From NCBI GenBank assembly GCA_015069575.1, contig SVIH01000014.1, positions 1 to 50,476 on the forward strand: DNA of 50,476 bases, in the 5' to 3' direction. Source of the DNA: Clostridiales bacterium (GTDB lineage Bacteria > Bacillota > Clostridia > Christensenellales > QALW01). A program made the translations under genes and the position numbers. Under the pieces are notes generated by a model that was given only the letters and a program-made list of their open reading frames with translations, searched no databases and was not told where the DNA came from. How positions within the stretch are numbered: position 1 is the stretch's first letter; the number at the start of each line of letters is the position of its first letter. Positions 34,150 through 43,433 of this stretch are shown here, piece by piece.

Positions 34150-35154
34150 ATGAAAATTATTATTGATGCTATGGGCGGCGATAATGCCCCGCAGGAGATT
34201 ATTAAGGGTACAGTTGAAACTCTTAACGAACGTAAAGATTTTTCCGTAATTTTTACAGGCAAAGAAGAAATTATAAAAGAAGAACTTCAAAAATATAACT
34301 ATCCAACTGACAGGGTGGAAATTGTAAACGCAACTGAAGTTATTGAAATGGATGAACATCCTGTTGAAGCAATTCGCAAAAAAAAGGATTCTTCATTGGT
34401 TGTAGGTCAACTTCTTTTAAAAGAAAAGAAAGGTGATGCCTTTGTTTCATGTGGTTCAACAGGTGCAGTTTTAGCCTGCGCACAACTTCGCCTTGGCAGA
34501 ATAAAAGGAATTAACCGCCCTGCGCTTGCACCGGTGCTTCCTAATGGAAAAAAAGGTGCAATGCTTATTGATTGTGGTGCAAATGTTGATTGCAAGTCTG
34601 TTAATTTAGCGCAGTTTGCAGTAATGGGCAGTATTTATATGGAAAAAGTTCTTGGCGTTACCAATCCTCGTGTTGGTCTTGCAAGCGTAGGTACTGAAGA
34701 TACTAAAGGCAACGAACTTTCAAAAGCAACTTTTGAGTTAATAAAAGAACAAAATCTTGTAAACTTTATTGGTAATGCAGAAGGCAGGGACCTTTGTGAC
34801 AGGGTAGATGTTATGGTTACAGATGGTTTCGTTGGCAACCTAATGCTTAAAAGTATGGAAGGTTTTGCTTCATTTATGATTGCAACAATGAAAAAATCTT
34901 TTAAAGCCTCGCCTATAAGAATGCTTGGCGCGTTACTTTTAAAACCTGCGTTAAAAGATATCAAAAAAGCAATGGATTACAATGCCTATGGTGGCGCGCC
35001 ACTTTTAGGTGTTGATGGCGTTGTTATTAAGGGGCACGGTTCGTCAAAAGCAAATACAATGCATGCAAATATTTCGCAAGCAATAAAAATGGTTCAAGCG
35101 GGTGTTGTGGATATTATTAAAGAAAATATTCCGCAAATGACCGTTAATGAATAA
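34150..35154 (+). CDS. plsX: Phosphate acyltransferase PlsX
   Basis: A 334-residue enzyme that converts acyl-ACP to acyl-phosphate for phospholipid synthesis. It begins MKIIIDAMGGDNAPQEIIKG, with later 'FVSCGSTGAVLACAQLRLGR' and NAEGRDL(C)DRVDVMVTDGF segments that are family hallmarks. It is followed by acpP, its partner carrier, in the common order plsX-acpP-rnc-smc-ftsY. It starts 7 bp after pfkA, so these are probably co-transcribed. No oddities seen. The rpmF-DUF177 pair that often precedes plsX is replaced here by dnaE-pfkA. Confidence 0.96.
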   Translation: MKIIIDAMGGDNAPQEIIKGTVETLNERKDFSVIFTGKEEIIKEELQKYNYPTDRVEIVNATEVIEMDEHPVEAIRKKKDSSLVVGQLLLKEKKGDAFVSCGSTGAVLACAQLRLGRIKGINRPALAPVLPNGKKGAMLIDCGANVDCKSVNLAQFAVMGSIYMEKVLGVTNPRVGLASVGTEDTKGNELSKATFELIKEQNLVNFIGNAEGRDLCDRVDVMVTDGFVGNLMLKSMEGFASFMIATMKKSFKASPIRMLGALLLKPALKDIKKAMDYNAYGGAPLLGVDGVVIKGHGSSKANTMHANISQAIKMVQAGVVDIIKENIPQMTVNE

Positions 35155-35186
35155 ATTGTCTTTATATTTTTTAGGAGGAAAAACAT

Positions 35187-35414
35187 ATGTTTGAAGATGT
35201 AAAAAATCAAATTGCAGAAATTCTTGGTATTGATGAAGAAACAATTACACTGGAAAGCAACCTTATTACAGATTTAAGGGCAGATTCAATGGATATCGCC
35301 ACACTTTTGTTAGAGGTTGAAGAAAATCACGGAATCGAGATTGATGAAGATGAACTTGAAAATCTTAAAACCGTAGGCGATATTGTTAAATACATAGAAG
35401 CAAATAAAAAATAA
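35187..35414 (+). CDS. acpP: Acyl carrier protein
   Basis: A 75-residue acidic helical protein. Ser34 in DSMD (33-36) is the phosphopantetheine attachment site; the usual form is DSLD. It carries growing fatty acids and donates to PlsX. A strong site AGGAGG is present before the ATG. It sits between plsX and rnc, but a stable hairpin separates it from rnc. Confidence 0.95.
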   Translation: MFEDVKNQIAEILGIDEETITLESNLITDLRADSMDIATLLLEVEENHGIEIDEDELENLKTVGDIVKYIEANKK

Positions 35415-35418
35415 TTTT

Positions 35419-35469
35419 TAAGGAAGTGCACAGGCTTATAAAAATGTAAGCCTGTGCCTAAACAGTTTT
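35419..35469 (+). promoter_or_regulatory. Stem-loop leader between acpP and rnc
   Basis: An 11-bp perfect stem, GCACAGGCTTA (35428-35438) with TAAGCCTGTGC (35447-35457), extended by two more pairs to an AAAA loop. It lacks a T-run, so it is not a typical terminator. The ribosome-binding-like TAAGGAAG (35419-35426) lies just 5' of the stem, and 12 unpaired bases separate the stem from the rnc ATG. Folding would bring the site near the start codon. It may also be an RNase III cleavage target. Confidence 0.6.
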
Positions 35470-36135
35470 ATGAAAGATTTAGAAAAAAACATTGGTTATA
35501 CTTTCAAGAATAAAGAAATATTAAATCATGCGCTTACTCATTGTTCTTATGGGGCAGAGCATAATGTAAAACATAATCAGCGTCTTGAATTTTTAGGTGA
35601 TGCTGTTCTTGAAAATGTAATCAGCAATTACATATATAATAATTTTCCTGATTATGATGAAGGTAAACTTTCAAGGTTAAGGGCATCTATTGTATCTGAA
35701 GATCCACTTTCTTCAGCGGCAGAAAAAATTGAACTTTCAAATTTTGTTCTTTTAGGCGCAGGTGAAAAGGCAACAGGCGGTGCAAATAAGCCAAGCGTAC
35801 TTTCAGATACATTGGAAGCCGTTTTTGCTGCAGTATACCTTGATGGCGGATTTTTTGAAGCAGAAAAAGTTATTTTAAAGGTAATGGATGAAATTTTAAA
35901 AAATCCCAGTGAAAGAGCGTTGGATTTCAAAACTACATTACAGGAATATCTTTTCCGTAATGGCCCGGTTGATGTTGATTATAACCTTGTTTCAATGAAG
36001 GGGCCATCTCACAATGCGGTTTTTACCGTTGAGGTTTATTGTAACAATAAGTTTTTAGGCAGGGGAACAGGCTCAAGCAAAAAGCGTGCAGAGCAGGCAG
36101 CCGCCAAGGAAGCATTAAATAAAATTAAAAAGTAA
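35470..36135 (+). CDS. rnc: Ribonuclease III
   Basis: A 221-residue double-strand-specific RNase, which processes rRNA precursors and other structured RNA. The catalytic signature NQRLEFLGDAVLENV has Glu40 and Asp44; the second acidic pair lies in SDTLEAVFAAVYLDGG. The last about 70 residues are a double-stranded RNA-binding domain ending EQAAAKEALNKIKK. There is no usual ribosome binding site directly before the ATG; the only good match lies on the far side of the upstream hairpin. It is followed by smc 13 bp later. Confidence 0.95.
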   Translation: MKDLEKNIGYTFKNKEILNHALTHCSYGAEHNVKHNQRLEFLGDAVLENVISNYIYNNFPDYDEGKLSRLRASIVSEDPLSSAAEKIELSNFVLLGAGEKATGGANKPSVLSDTLEAVFAAVYLDGGFFEAEKVILKVMDEILKNPSERALDFKTTLQEYLFRNGPVDVDYNLVSMKGPSHNAVFTVEVYCNNKFLGRGTGSSKKRAEQAAAKEALNKIKK

Positions 36136-36148
36136 CTTTGGAGGAAAT

Positions 36149-39100
36149 ATGTTTCTTAAAAGATTAGAAGTGTTCGGCTTTAAATCCTTTGCTGAACGCC
36201 TTGATATCAGTTTTTCAAACGGAATAACTGCAATCGTAGGCCCTAATGGAAGCGGTAAAAGTAATGTAAGTGATGCTGTAAGATGGGTTTTAGGTGAACA
36301 AAGCGCAAAACAGCTTCGCGGTGCAAATATGGCTGATGTCATTTTTAAAGGTACAGAAGCCCGCAAACCGTTATCATATTGCGAAGTATCTCTTGTTTTT
36401 GACAATGAGGACAAGGGTCTTGATATTGAGTTTTCAGAAGTTGTAATTACCCGTAGGCTTTACCGCAGTGGTGAAAGTGAATATTACATAAACCGTACAG
36501 GTTGCCGATTAAAAGATATCGTTCAGCTTTTTCAGGATACAGGTATCGGTAAAGAAGGCTATTCTATTGTCGGTCAGGGTAAAATTGAAAACATTCTTTC
36601 AGGCAAACAGGATGTTCGCCGTGCTGTATTCGAAGAAGCCGCAGGTATAGTAAAATATCGTAGCCGTAAAGAAGAAGCAGAAAGAAAACTTCAGCATACA
36701 CAGGATAACCTTACACGAATTAACGATATTATTGATACATTGGAAGAGCGTATAGAACCTTTAAGCCAGCAGGCAGAAACTGCAAAAGAATATCTTCAAT
36801 TCCGTGAACAATTGCGAACAATAGAGGTTAATTTTTACCTTATTCAAAACGAACTTGCAGAACAAAAGCGTGCAAATTTTGTGAATATGCTTGAAGGAAT
36901 TGACCAGGAAAAAAATGAAAAAACACAGCAGGTTGAAAAAATCATCAGTGAAAATGCCTCTTTGGAACAGCAAGTTTTAAATAAAGAAGCAGAACTTTCT
37001 TATATCCGCAATGAACTTCTTGAACTTACAAAAGGTAATGAAAATCTTTCAGGACAGATTAGCGTTTTAGATGAAAGAATTCAAAATTTAATTAGTGGTA
37101 TTGAGCGTGTAAAAAACGAGCTTGAAAGCAATGAAAAACGCAAGAAATCAATGGAAGATGCCATTAACGGCGATGCAGGCGTTGAAGAAGAAAAGAAACA
37201 GGCTATTGAAGATAAAAAGTCTGAAATTAAAAGTTTAGAAGAAGATATTGCAACCCGCGATGAAATTTTAAATAATGAAAGCGCTGAACTTGAACAGTTA
37301 AAGGCAGAAATGCTTTCAAATATGAATAAACTTTCTGATGTAAAATCAAATATCAGCCGATTAAACGCTATGAAAACAAGTATTTCACAGCGTAAAGAAA
37401 AAATTGCTATCTTATCTGAACAGATTCGTCTTCAGAAAGTTAATATAGAAGAAGCGTTAAAAGATCAACTTACCGATACAGAAGAATATGATAGGGAAAA
37501 AACACGCTTAACAAAAGAAAAAGAAGAATTAAAAACAAAATGGCAGGAACTTTATCTTGAAAGAGATAATGCTTCAGAGAATCTTCAAAGATTAAAACAG
37601 GAACTTAATGGCGCACAGTCAAGATTACATGTTTTAGAAGAATTAAAAAGAGATTTTGAAGGTTTTAACCACGCCGTTCGTAATCTTTTAACAAAAAGTC
37701 AACAGGACCTTGAAATTAAATCACATATTTCAGGTGTTTTAGCACAGCTTATTTCTGTTCCGCAGAAGTATGAAGTTGCTATTGAAGCCGCATTAGGTTC
37801 TGCTATGCAAAATATCGTTACACCAACCGAAGAAGATGCCAAAGCGTTAATCGAGTATCTTCGCCGCCATGATTTAGGTCGGGCAACTTTCCTTCCCATC
37901 TCCGCAGTAAAGGGCAGGGTGCTTGAAGGCAACGAAGGTGACGTAATTAAAATGCAGGGTTCGTTCGGTCTTGCAAGCGATTTAATTGCCTATGATAGCA
38001 TCTATTCTGAAGTCGTAAAAAGCCTTTTAGGTAGAACGGTTATTGTTGATGATCTTGATACAGGTATTTCAATACAAAGAAAAACAGGCCACGCCTTAAA
38101 AGTTGTTACCTTAAAGGGTGATGTTATGAATACAGGCGGTTCTATGTCAGGCGGTAGTTTAAGGCAAAAAACCACAAGTATTTTAGGCAGAGAGCGTGAA
38201 ATCGAACAACTTAATGCAGTTATTAAGGAAACAAACCTTGAAATTTCACGCATAAACGGGATTGTTGAAAACTTTGATATTAAATATACTGAGTTTGAAA
38301 ATCAGGTTAAGCAAAAGGACGATGAACTTCACGCCCTTGATATTAAATTTGCCCATGACATTGAAAAACTTAATAAGTTAAAGGCAGATTTAAAATTAAG
38401 TGAAGATTCCGAAAACGAAATTAAACTTGAAAACGAGCAACTTGATGATACCTTAAAGGAAATTGACGAAGAACTTGAAAATATCAACACCCTTGAAGGC
38501 GATTTTGAAAATTCTAATTCTGAAAAAGGCGAAAGTATATCTGCCCGTCAAATTGAGTATAATAAAAAGCAACTTGAAAGGGAAAAACTTTTCCAAAAAC
38601 TTACCGATGCCCGTGTTGAGTGCGCAGGTCTTGAAAAAGAACTTGATACTATGGTAAATAATGCAAATAGGTTAGGCGAATTAATAGAAAATCTAAATCA
38701 GGCAAAGGTAAAGATTCTTGCAGAAGGTGTTTCTTTGGAAAAACAACTTGAAGAAGCACGAAAAGAAAAAGAAGATAGTATCTCTAAAACAGGCGTAATG
38801 CAAGAGGATCTTCTTAAAATTCAGGAAAAGGAAAAAATTGAAGAAGGTAATCGCGAACAGATAAACAACCTTATTAAAGAAAATGAAGAAAAACGCCGTC
38901 ATTTTGAACAGGAAATATATGAAGCAGGGGAAAGGCGTCATAAGGTTGAACTTCAGCAATCAAAAGTTGATAATGATCTTCAGTACCTTGAAAACAGGAT
39001 TTGGGAAGAATATGAGCTTACGCAGGCAACCTGTGAAGAATTCAGAGATCCTGAATTTAAGGTTACAGGCGCACAAACGGAGATTAACAGGCTTAAAAAA

Positions 39101-39706
39101 TCAATTTCTGCATTAGGCCATGTTAATGTTAATGCTATCGATGAATATGTTGAAACAAAGGAACGCTTCGATGATCTTTCAAGTCAAAGGGATGACCTTG
39201 TTAAAGCAGAAAACGATCTTCGTCAGATAATCGAAGAACTTATCAAAAAAATGGATAAGCAGTTTAAAGAACAGTTTGAACTTATCAACAAGCACTTTGC
39301 TAAAACTTTCAGCGAACTCTTTGGCGGTGGAAAGGCTGAATTAAAACTTCAGGATGGTGAAACAAGCCTTGATGCAGACATTGAAATTGTTGCGCAACCA
39401 CCAGGAAAAAGTTTACAGCTTTTAAGCCTTCTTTCAGGTGGCGAAAGGGCATTGACCGCTATTGCAATTTTATTTGCAATGCTTAAATTAAAGCCAACGC
39501 CTTTCTGTATTTTAGATGAAATTGAGGCTGCGCTTGATGAAGCAAATGTTGGCAACTTTGCAACATATCTTCGTAAGTTCTCAAAGGATACACAGTTTAT
39601 TGTTATTACTCACCGCAAGCCTACTATGGAAGAAGCCGATAGCCTTTACGGTGTTGCTATGGAAGAAAAAGGCATTTCAAAAATTGTTTCCGTAAAACTT
39701 ACATAA
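36149..39706 (+). CDS. smc: Chromosome segregation protein SMC
   Basis: A 1185-residue ATPase that compacts and organises the chromosome with ScpA and ScpB. The Walker A GPNGSGKSN lies at 31-39. Long coiled coils of Glu, Lys and Leu heptads run about 170-500 and 670-1020. A hinge lies about 515-665, with GSAMQNIV and TGGSMSGGSLRQK. The ABC signature LLSGGERALTA and Walker B FCILDEIEAALDEAN are in the C-terminal 100 residues. Normal length. It follows rnc and precedes ftsY, as in most Firmicutes. GGAGG precedes the ATG. Confidence 0.97.
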   Translation: MFLKRLEVFGFKSFAERLDISFSNGITAIVGPNGSGKSNVSDAVRWVLGEQSAKQLRGANMADVIFKGTEARKPLSYCEVSLVFDNEDKGLDIEFSEVVITRRLYRSGESEYYINRTGCRLKDIVQLFQDTGIGKEGYSIVGQGKIENILSGKQDVRRAVFEEAAGIVKYRSRKEEAERKLQHTQDNLTRINDIIDTLEERIEPLSQQAETAKEYLQFREQLRTIEVNFYLIQNELAEQKRANFVNMLEGIDQEKNEKTQQVEKIISENASLEQQVLNKEAELSYIRNELLELTKGNENLSGQISVLDERIQNLISGIERVKNELESNEKRKKSMEDAINGDAGVEEEKKQAIEDKKSEIKSLEEDIATRDEILNNESAELEQLKAEMLSNMNKLSDVKSNISRLNAMKTSISQRKEKIAILSEQIRLQKVNIEEALKDQLTDTEEYDREKTRLTKEKEELKTKWQELYLERDNASENLQRLKQELNGAQSRLHVLEELKRDFEGFNHAVRNLLTKSQQDLEIKSHISGVLAQLISVPQKYEVAIEAALGSAMQNIVTPTEEDAKALIEYLRRHDLGRATFLPISAVKGRVLEGNEGDVIKMQGSFGLASDLIAYDSIYSEVVKSLLGRTVIVDDLDTGISIQRKTGHALKVVTLKGDVMNTGGSMSGGSLRQKTTSILGREREIEQLNAVIKETNLEISRINGIVENFDIKYTEFENQVKQKDDELHALDIKFAHDIEKLNKLKADLKLSEDSENEIKLENEQLDDTLKEIDEELENINTLEGDFENSNSEKGESISARQIEYNKKQLEREKLFQKLTDARVECAGLEKELDTMVNNANRLGELIENLNQAKVKILAEGVSLEKQLEEARKEKEDSISKTGVMQEDLLKIQEKEKIEEGNREQINNLIKENEEKRRHFEQEIYEAGERRHKVELQQSKVDNDLQYLENRIWEEYELTQATCEEFRDPEFKVTGAQTEINRLKKSISALGHVNVNAIDEYVETKERFDDLSSQRDDLVKAENDLRQIIEELIKKMDKQFKEQFELINKHFAKTFSELFGGGKAELKLQDGETSLDADIEIVAQPPGKSLQLLSLLSGGERALTAIAILFAMLKLKPTPFCILDEIEAALDEANVGNFATYLRKFSKDTQFIVITHRKPTMEEADSLYGVAMEEKGISKIVSVKLT

Positions 39707-39715
39707 GGAGTAATT

Positions 39716-40636
39716 ATGGGTTTATTCAATAAAGATAGTTGGCTTAATAAACTTGCCGGCGGACTTAAGAAGACAAAGGAAAACATAACAAGCAAAATTG
39801 ATGACCTTGTAAAATATTATAAGGAAATTGATGATGAATTTTATGAAGAACTTGAAATGATTCTTATTTCTGCTGATATTGGTGTTAATGCAACAGAAGC
39901 AATATTAAATAATTTAAAAGCGAAAGTTAAAGAAGAAAAAACAGGCGATTCACAACGGATTCATTTGTATTTGCGTCAAAGTATTCTGGGAATTCTTCAG
40001 GGTTGTCAAAAAGATGAAAATGAAGAATATCCATTATTAATGCTTATAACAGGCGTAAACGGTGTAGGCAAAACAACCGCTATTGGTAAAATTGCTAATT
40101 TTTATAAAAAACAAGGTAAAACTGTTATGGTTGCCGCAGCAGATACCTTCAGGGCAGCAGCAGCAGAGCAGTTGGATCTTTGGGCACAAAAAGCAGGAGC
40201 ATTGATTGTTCGCGGAACAGAAGGTGCTGATCCTTCTTCAGTGGTTTATGATGCTATCCAAAGTGCTAAAGCAAGAAAAATAGATGTTTTAATTTGTGAT
40301 ACTGCAGGCAGACTTCATAATAAGAAAAATCTTATGGATGAACTTTCAAAAATTGGTAGAATAATTACTAAAAATTATCCTGAAGCCAAAAGGCAGAATA
40401 TGCTTGTTTTAGATGCAACAACAGGGCAGAATGCATTAATGCAGGCAAAAGGATTTTCCGATGCCGTTGGAATTGATGGTATAATTTTAAATAAACTTGA
40501 TGGCACCGCAAAGGGCGGTGTTGCGGTTCAGATAGCCAAGGAAATGAACATTCCTATTATGTATATTGGCGTTGGTGAAGGCATTGATGATCTTCGTCCT
40601 TTTGATGCAGAAGATTTTGCACAAAATATTATATAA
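39716..40636 (+). CDS. ftsY: Signal recognition particle receptor FtsY
   Basis: A 306-residue SRP GTPase that docks ribosome-SRP complexes at the membrane. It has an N-domain of helices, then the G domain with GVNGVGKTTAIGKIANFY (G1), DTFRAAAAEQL, DTAGRLHN and NKLDGTAKGG. The acidic N-terminal A-region of some family members is short here, which is common in Firmicutes. It follows smc by 9 bp. A terminator-like hairpin starts 39 bp after its stop, within a promoter leader. Confidence 0.97.
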   Translation: MGLFNKDSWLNKLAGGLKKTKENITSKIDDLVKYYKEIDDEFYEELEMILISADIGVNATEAILNNLKAKVKEEKTGDSQRIHLYLRQSILGILQGCQKDENEEYPLLMLITGVNGVGKTTAIGKIANFYKKQGKTVMVAAADTFRAAAAEQLDLWAQKAGALIVRGTEGADPSSVVYDAIQSAKARKIDVLICDTAGRLHNKKNLMDELSKIGRIITKNYPEAKRQNMLVLDATTGQNALMQAKGFSDAVGIDGIILNKLDGTAKGGVAVQIAKEMNIPIMYIGVGEGIDDLRPFDAEDFAQNII

Positions 40637-40643
40637 TTTTCGC

Positions 40644-40672
40644 TTGACAAAAATTAATATAAGTTATATCAT
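40644..40672 (+). promoter_or_regulatory. Promoter of the ylxM-ffh group
   Basis: TTGACA (40644-40649), 17-bp spacer, TATCAT (40667-40672). The predicted transcript begins at the 5' arm of the next hairpin. Confidence 0.6.
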
Positions 40673-40675
40673 AAA

Positions 40676-40709
40676 GGCTGTAAATCAAATTTGGTTTACA
40701 GCCTTTTTG
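40676..40709 (+). terminator. Terminator-like hairpin at the 5' end of the ylxM transcript
   Basis: GGCTGTAAA (40676-40684) pairs with TTTACAGCC (40695-40703), followed by TTTTTGTGTTT. It can end ftsY transcripts. For the promoter just upstream it would be the first structure in the RNA, as a protecting stem or an attenuator. Confidence 0.65.
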
Positions 40710-40747
40710 TGTTTGGGGGTGCTTTTTTGCTTGAAGAAGGTATAGAA

Positions 40748-41044
40748 ATGGCAATTTTGCTTGATACTTATGAAAGGTTACTTACAAAAACTCAGGTATC
40801 AATTTTAAGAATGCGTTTTGATGAAGATCTTTCTTTAGGTGAAATTGGTGAAATATTAAACATATCTCGTCAGGCAGTCCGCAACGCTATTATAAAAGGT
40901 GAAGAAAAATTGCGTTTTTATGAAGATACTTTAAAAATAGTAAAACGCGATAGAGCTATAAAAAATGTTCTGAATAAATTAAAAAGCAATGCAGATTTAT
41001 CAGAATGTGCGGATATACTAAAAAATGTACTGGAGGAAAATTAA
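40748..41044 (+). CDS. ylxM: YlxM/p13-like helix-turn-helix protein
   Basis: A 98-residue protein with a sigma-region-4-like helix-turn-helix: VSILRMRFDEDLSLGEIGEI then LNISRQAVRNAIIKGEEKL. YlxM is encoded next to ffh and, in streptococci, binds SRP and modulates its GTPase. The ATG at 40748 is preceded by GAAGAAGG; an upstream TTG at 40691 falls inside the hairpin and is unlikely. Its stop abuts the ffh start with no gap. Confidence 0.93.
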   Translation: MAILLDTYERLLTKTQVSILRMRFDEDLSLGEIGEILNISRQAVRNAIIKGEEKLRFYEDTLKIVKRDRAIKNVLNKLKSNADLSECADILKNVLEEN

Positions 41045-42379
41045 ATGGCTTTTGAGGGGTTAACCGAAAAACTTCAAAATGTATTTAAAGGTCTTAAAAG
41101 CCGTGGTAAACTTTCCGAAAGTGATGTAAAGGAAGCAATGCGCGAAGTTCGTATGGCACTTTTAGAAGCCGATGTTAATTTTGCTGTTGCCCGTGATTTT
41201 GTAAAAAAGATAACTGAAAAAGCCGTTGGTGAGGCAGTTTTAAACTCACTTACACCAGGTCAGCAAGTTATCAAAATCGTAAATGAAGAACTTGTGGCAT
41301 TGATGGGTTCAACCCATTCAAAACTTACCGTTTCTTCAAAACCCCCAAGTGTTTATATGCTTTGCGGCTTGCAGGGTGCAGGTAAAACAACAATGTGCGC
41401 AAAACTTGGCGGATATTTAAGAAAACAAGGCAAAAAGCCGTTATTGGTTGCTTGCGATATTTATCGTCCTGCAGCTATTGACCAGTTGAAAGTTGTTGGT
41501 AAGCAACTTGATATTACGGTTTTTGACAGGGGAACACAAAGCCCCGTTTTAACTGCGCAAGAAGCAATTAAATATGCACAAAGTTATCTATATGATACGG
41601 TTATTCTTGATACTGCAGGTCGTCTTCATATTGATGAAGCATTAATGAATGAACTTGTTGAAATTAAATCACAGGTTCGCCCAACTGAAATTTTGCTTAC
41701 TGTTGATGCTATGACAGGTCAGGATGCAGTTAATGTTGCGCAAAGTTTTAATGAAAAGTTGGGAATTGACGGTGTTATTTTAACTAAACTTGATGGCGAT
41801 GCCCGTGGCGGCGCTGCAATGAGCGTTAAGGCGGTTACAGGCAAGCCAATAAAATTTTCAGGTATAGGCGAAAAATTAAACGATATAGAGCCATTCCACC
41901 CTGATAGAATGGCATCGCGTATATTAGGTATGGGCGATGTGCTTTCATTAATTGAAAAAGCACAGGAAAATTTTGATGAAAAAGAAGGCGAAAAACTCGT
42001 TAATCGCCTTAAGCAAAACAAATTTGACCTTCAGGACTTTTTGGATCAGTTTAAACAAATGCGAAAAATGGGTTCAATGAAGGATATTTTAAAATCACTT
42101 CCGGCTATTCCGGGCATGGATACACAAAAACTTTCTCAGGCAGAAATTGATGAAAAACGCATTGATCGTATTGAAGCCATCATACTTTCAATGACAAAGA
42201 AAGAACGTAAAAATCCTGATTTGTTAAATGCCTCCCGTCGCAAAAGAATTGCTGCAGGAAGTGGTACAAGCGTACAGGAAGTAAATCAACTTATACGCCA
42301 GTTTGAACAAACAAAAACAATGATGAAGCGATTTAGTATGTTTAATAAAAAAGGTCACGGTCGCTTCCCTAAATTCTGA
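41045..42379 (+). CDS. ffh: Signal recognition particle protein Ffh
   Basis: A 444-residue SRP54 GTPase, which binds signal peptides and SRP RNA. It has an N-domain, then a G domain with GLQGAGKTTMCAKL, DIYRPAAIDQL, DTAGRLHID and TKLDGDARGGA. The M domain has GMGDVLSLIEKAQ, DFLDQFKQMRKMGS and a basic RRKRIAAGSGTSVQEVNQLI helix for RNA contact. Length is typical for Firmicutes. GGAGG precedes the ATG inside the end of ylxM. Confidence 0.97.
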   Translation: MAFEGLTEKLQNVFKGLKSRGKLSESDVKEAMREVRMALLEADVNFAVARDFVKKITEKAVGEAVLNSLTPGQQVIKIVNEELVALMGSTHSKLTVSSKPPSVYMLCGLQGAGKTTMCAKLGGYLRKQGKKPLLVACDIYRPAAIDQLKVVGKQLDITVFDRGTQSPVLTAQEAIKYAQSYLYDTVILDTAGRLHIDEALMNELVEIKSQVRPTEILLTVDAMTGQDAVNVAQSFNEKLGIDGVILTKLDGDARGGAAMSVKAVTGKPIKFSGIGEKLNDIEPFHPDRMASRILGMGDVLSLIEKAQENFDEKEGEKLVNRLKQNKFDLQDFLDQFKQMRKMGSMKDILKSLPAIPGMDTQKLSQAEIDEKRIDRIEAIILSMTKKERKNPDLLNASRRKRIAAGSGTSVQEVNQLIRQFEQTKTMMKRFSMFNKKGHGRFPKF

Positions 42380-42433
42380 TAAGTTTATTTAACTTAAATA
42401 TTTTAAAAATTATTTTTATTGGAGGAACAAAAA

Positions 42434-42673
42434 ATGGTAAAAATCAGACTTAAGAGACTTGGCGCAAAGAAGGCTCCCTTCTATCGTGTAGTTGTTTCAG
42501 AAAGCCGTAATGCAAGAAACGGTAAATCAATTGCAAACATCGGTTACTACAATCCTATGACTGATCCTGCAGAAATCAAGATTGATATTGATCAGGCAAA
42601 AGATTGGATCGCAAAGGGCGCACAGCCTTCTGAAACTGTTAAAAAGTTACTCAAAATCGCTGGTCTTGAATAA
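42434..42673 (+). CDS. rpsP: 30S ribosomal protein S16
   Basis: A 79-residue ribosomal protein: [20 protein letters not shown], then [10 protein letters not shown] and [10 protein letters not shown] are typical. The ATG at 42434 follows TTGGAGGAAC, a strong ribosome binding site; the TTG at 42419 would lie in that site. It needs high expression, which the site supports. It stands between ffh and khpA. Confidence 0.97.
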   Translation: MVKIRLKRLGAKKAPFYRVVVSESRNARNGKSIANIGYYNPMTDPAEIKIDIDQAKDWIAKGAQPSETVKKLLKIAGLE

Positions 42674-42687
42674 TTAAGGTTAAACTT

Positions 42688-42915
42688 ATGGAAAATTTAG
42701 TTGAGTACATAGTTAAACAGCTTGTTAATCAGAAGGAACAGGTAAATATTACAAGGGTTGAGCGCGATGATGCCACTGTTATTGAAGTTCGTGTTGCACA
42801 GGAAGATATGGGCAAAATAATAGGTAAACAAGGCAAAATTGCAAAAGCTATCCGTACAGTAGTAAAAGCGGCTTCTTCAAAGGAAGAAAAGCGCGTTATC
42901 GTTGATATAATCTGA
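42688..42915 (+). CDS. khpA: KH-domain RNA-binding protein KhpA
   Basis: A 75-residue protein consisting of one KH domain. The GxxG loop lies in GKIIGKQGKIAKAIRT. KhpA pairs with KhpB (Jag/EloR) and regulates cell elongation in streptococci and lactobacilli, by binding RNA. It is followed by rimM with a 1-base overlap (TGATG). Place in the rpsP-khpA-rimM-trmD-rplS set is normal for Firmicutes. Confidence 0.95.
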   Translation: MENLVEYIVKQLVNQKEQVNITRVERDDATVIEVRVAQEDMGKIIGKQGKIAKAIRTVVKAASSKEEKRVIVDII

Positions 42916-43433
42916 TGGATTACATTAGGATAGGTTTGATCCTTAAACCACAGGGTATTCGTGGTGAAATTAAGGTTAGTTGTCTTTCTGACAGGCTTGA
43001 CAGGTTCTTGGAACTGGAGTATGTCTTTTTGGAAGATAAAGGAACTTATACAAAATATAATGTAAAAGGCACTCGTCTTGGGGATGAGTGTGCCTTTTTA
43101 TTCCTTGAAAAGATATATGACCGCGATGCTGCTGAAAAATTACGCAATAAATATATTTGTGTTGATCGCAAAAACGCAATAAAACTTCCCGAAGGCAGAT
43201 ATTTTATATTTGACCTTATCGGTTGCAACGTTATAACTGATACAGGTGAAAATATAGGCAAGGTTACAGATGTTATGCAACCTGGCGCCAATGATGTTTA
43301 TGTTGTAAAAAACGATAAAAGCGAAGTTTTAATTCCTGCTGTTAAAAGTTTTGTGTTGGATATTGATATAAACAAAAAACAAATTATCGTAAAAGGCGAT
43401 ATGCTTCAAGAGGTTGCTGTATATGAAGATTAG
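42915..43433 (+). CDS. rimM: Ribosome maturation factor RimM
   Basis: A 172-residue 30S assembly factor. The N-terminal beta-barrel starts DYIRIGLILKPQGIRGEIKV; the C-terminal PRC-barrel has the GCNVITDTGENIGKVTDVMQ and PGANDVYVV motifs. It binds S19 and helps 16S rRNA maturation. It overlaps khpA by one base and trmD by 11 bases, implying translational coupling. Confidence 0.95.
   Translation: MDYIRIGLILKPQGIRGEIKVSCLSDRLDRFLELEYVFLEDKGTYTKYNVKGTRLGDECAFLFLEKIYDRDAAEKLRNKYICVDRKNAIKLPEGRYFIFDLIGCNVITDTGENIGKVTDVMQPGANDVYVVKNDKSEVLIPAVKSFVLDIDINKKQIIVKGDMLQEVAVYED

Noticed and set aside
40691-40747. Longer start for ylxM at a TTG in the hairpin
   Set aside because: The extra 19 residues come from terminator sequence; the ATG at 40748 follows GAAGAAGG.
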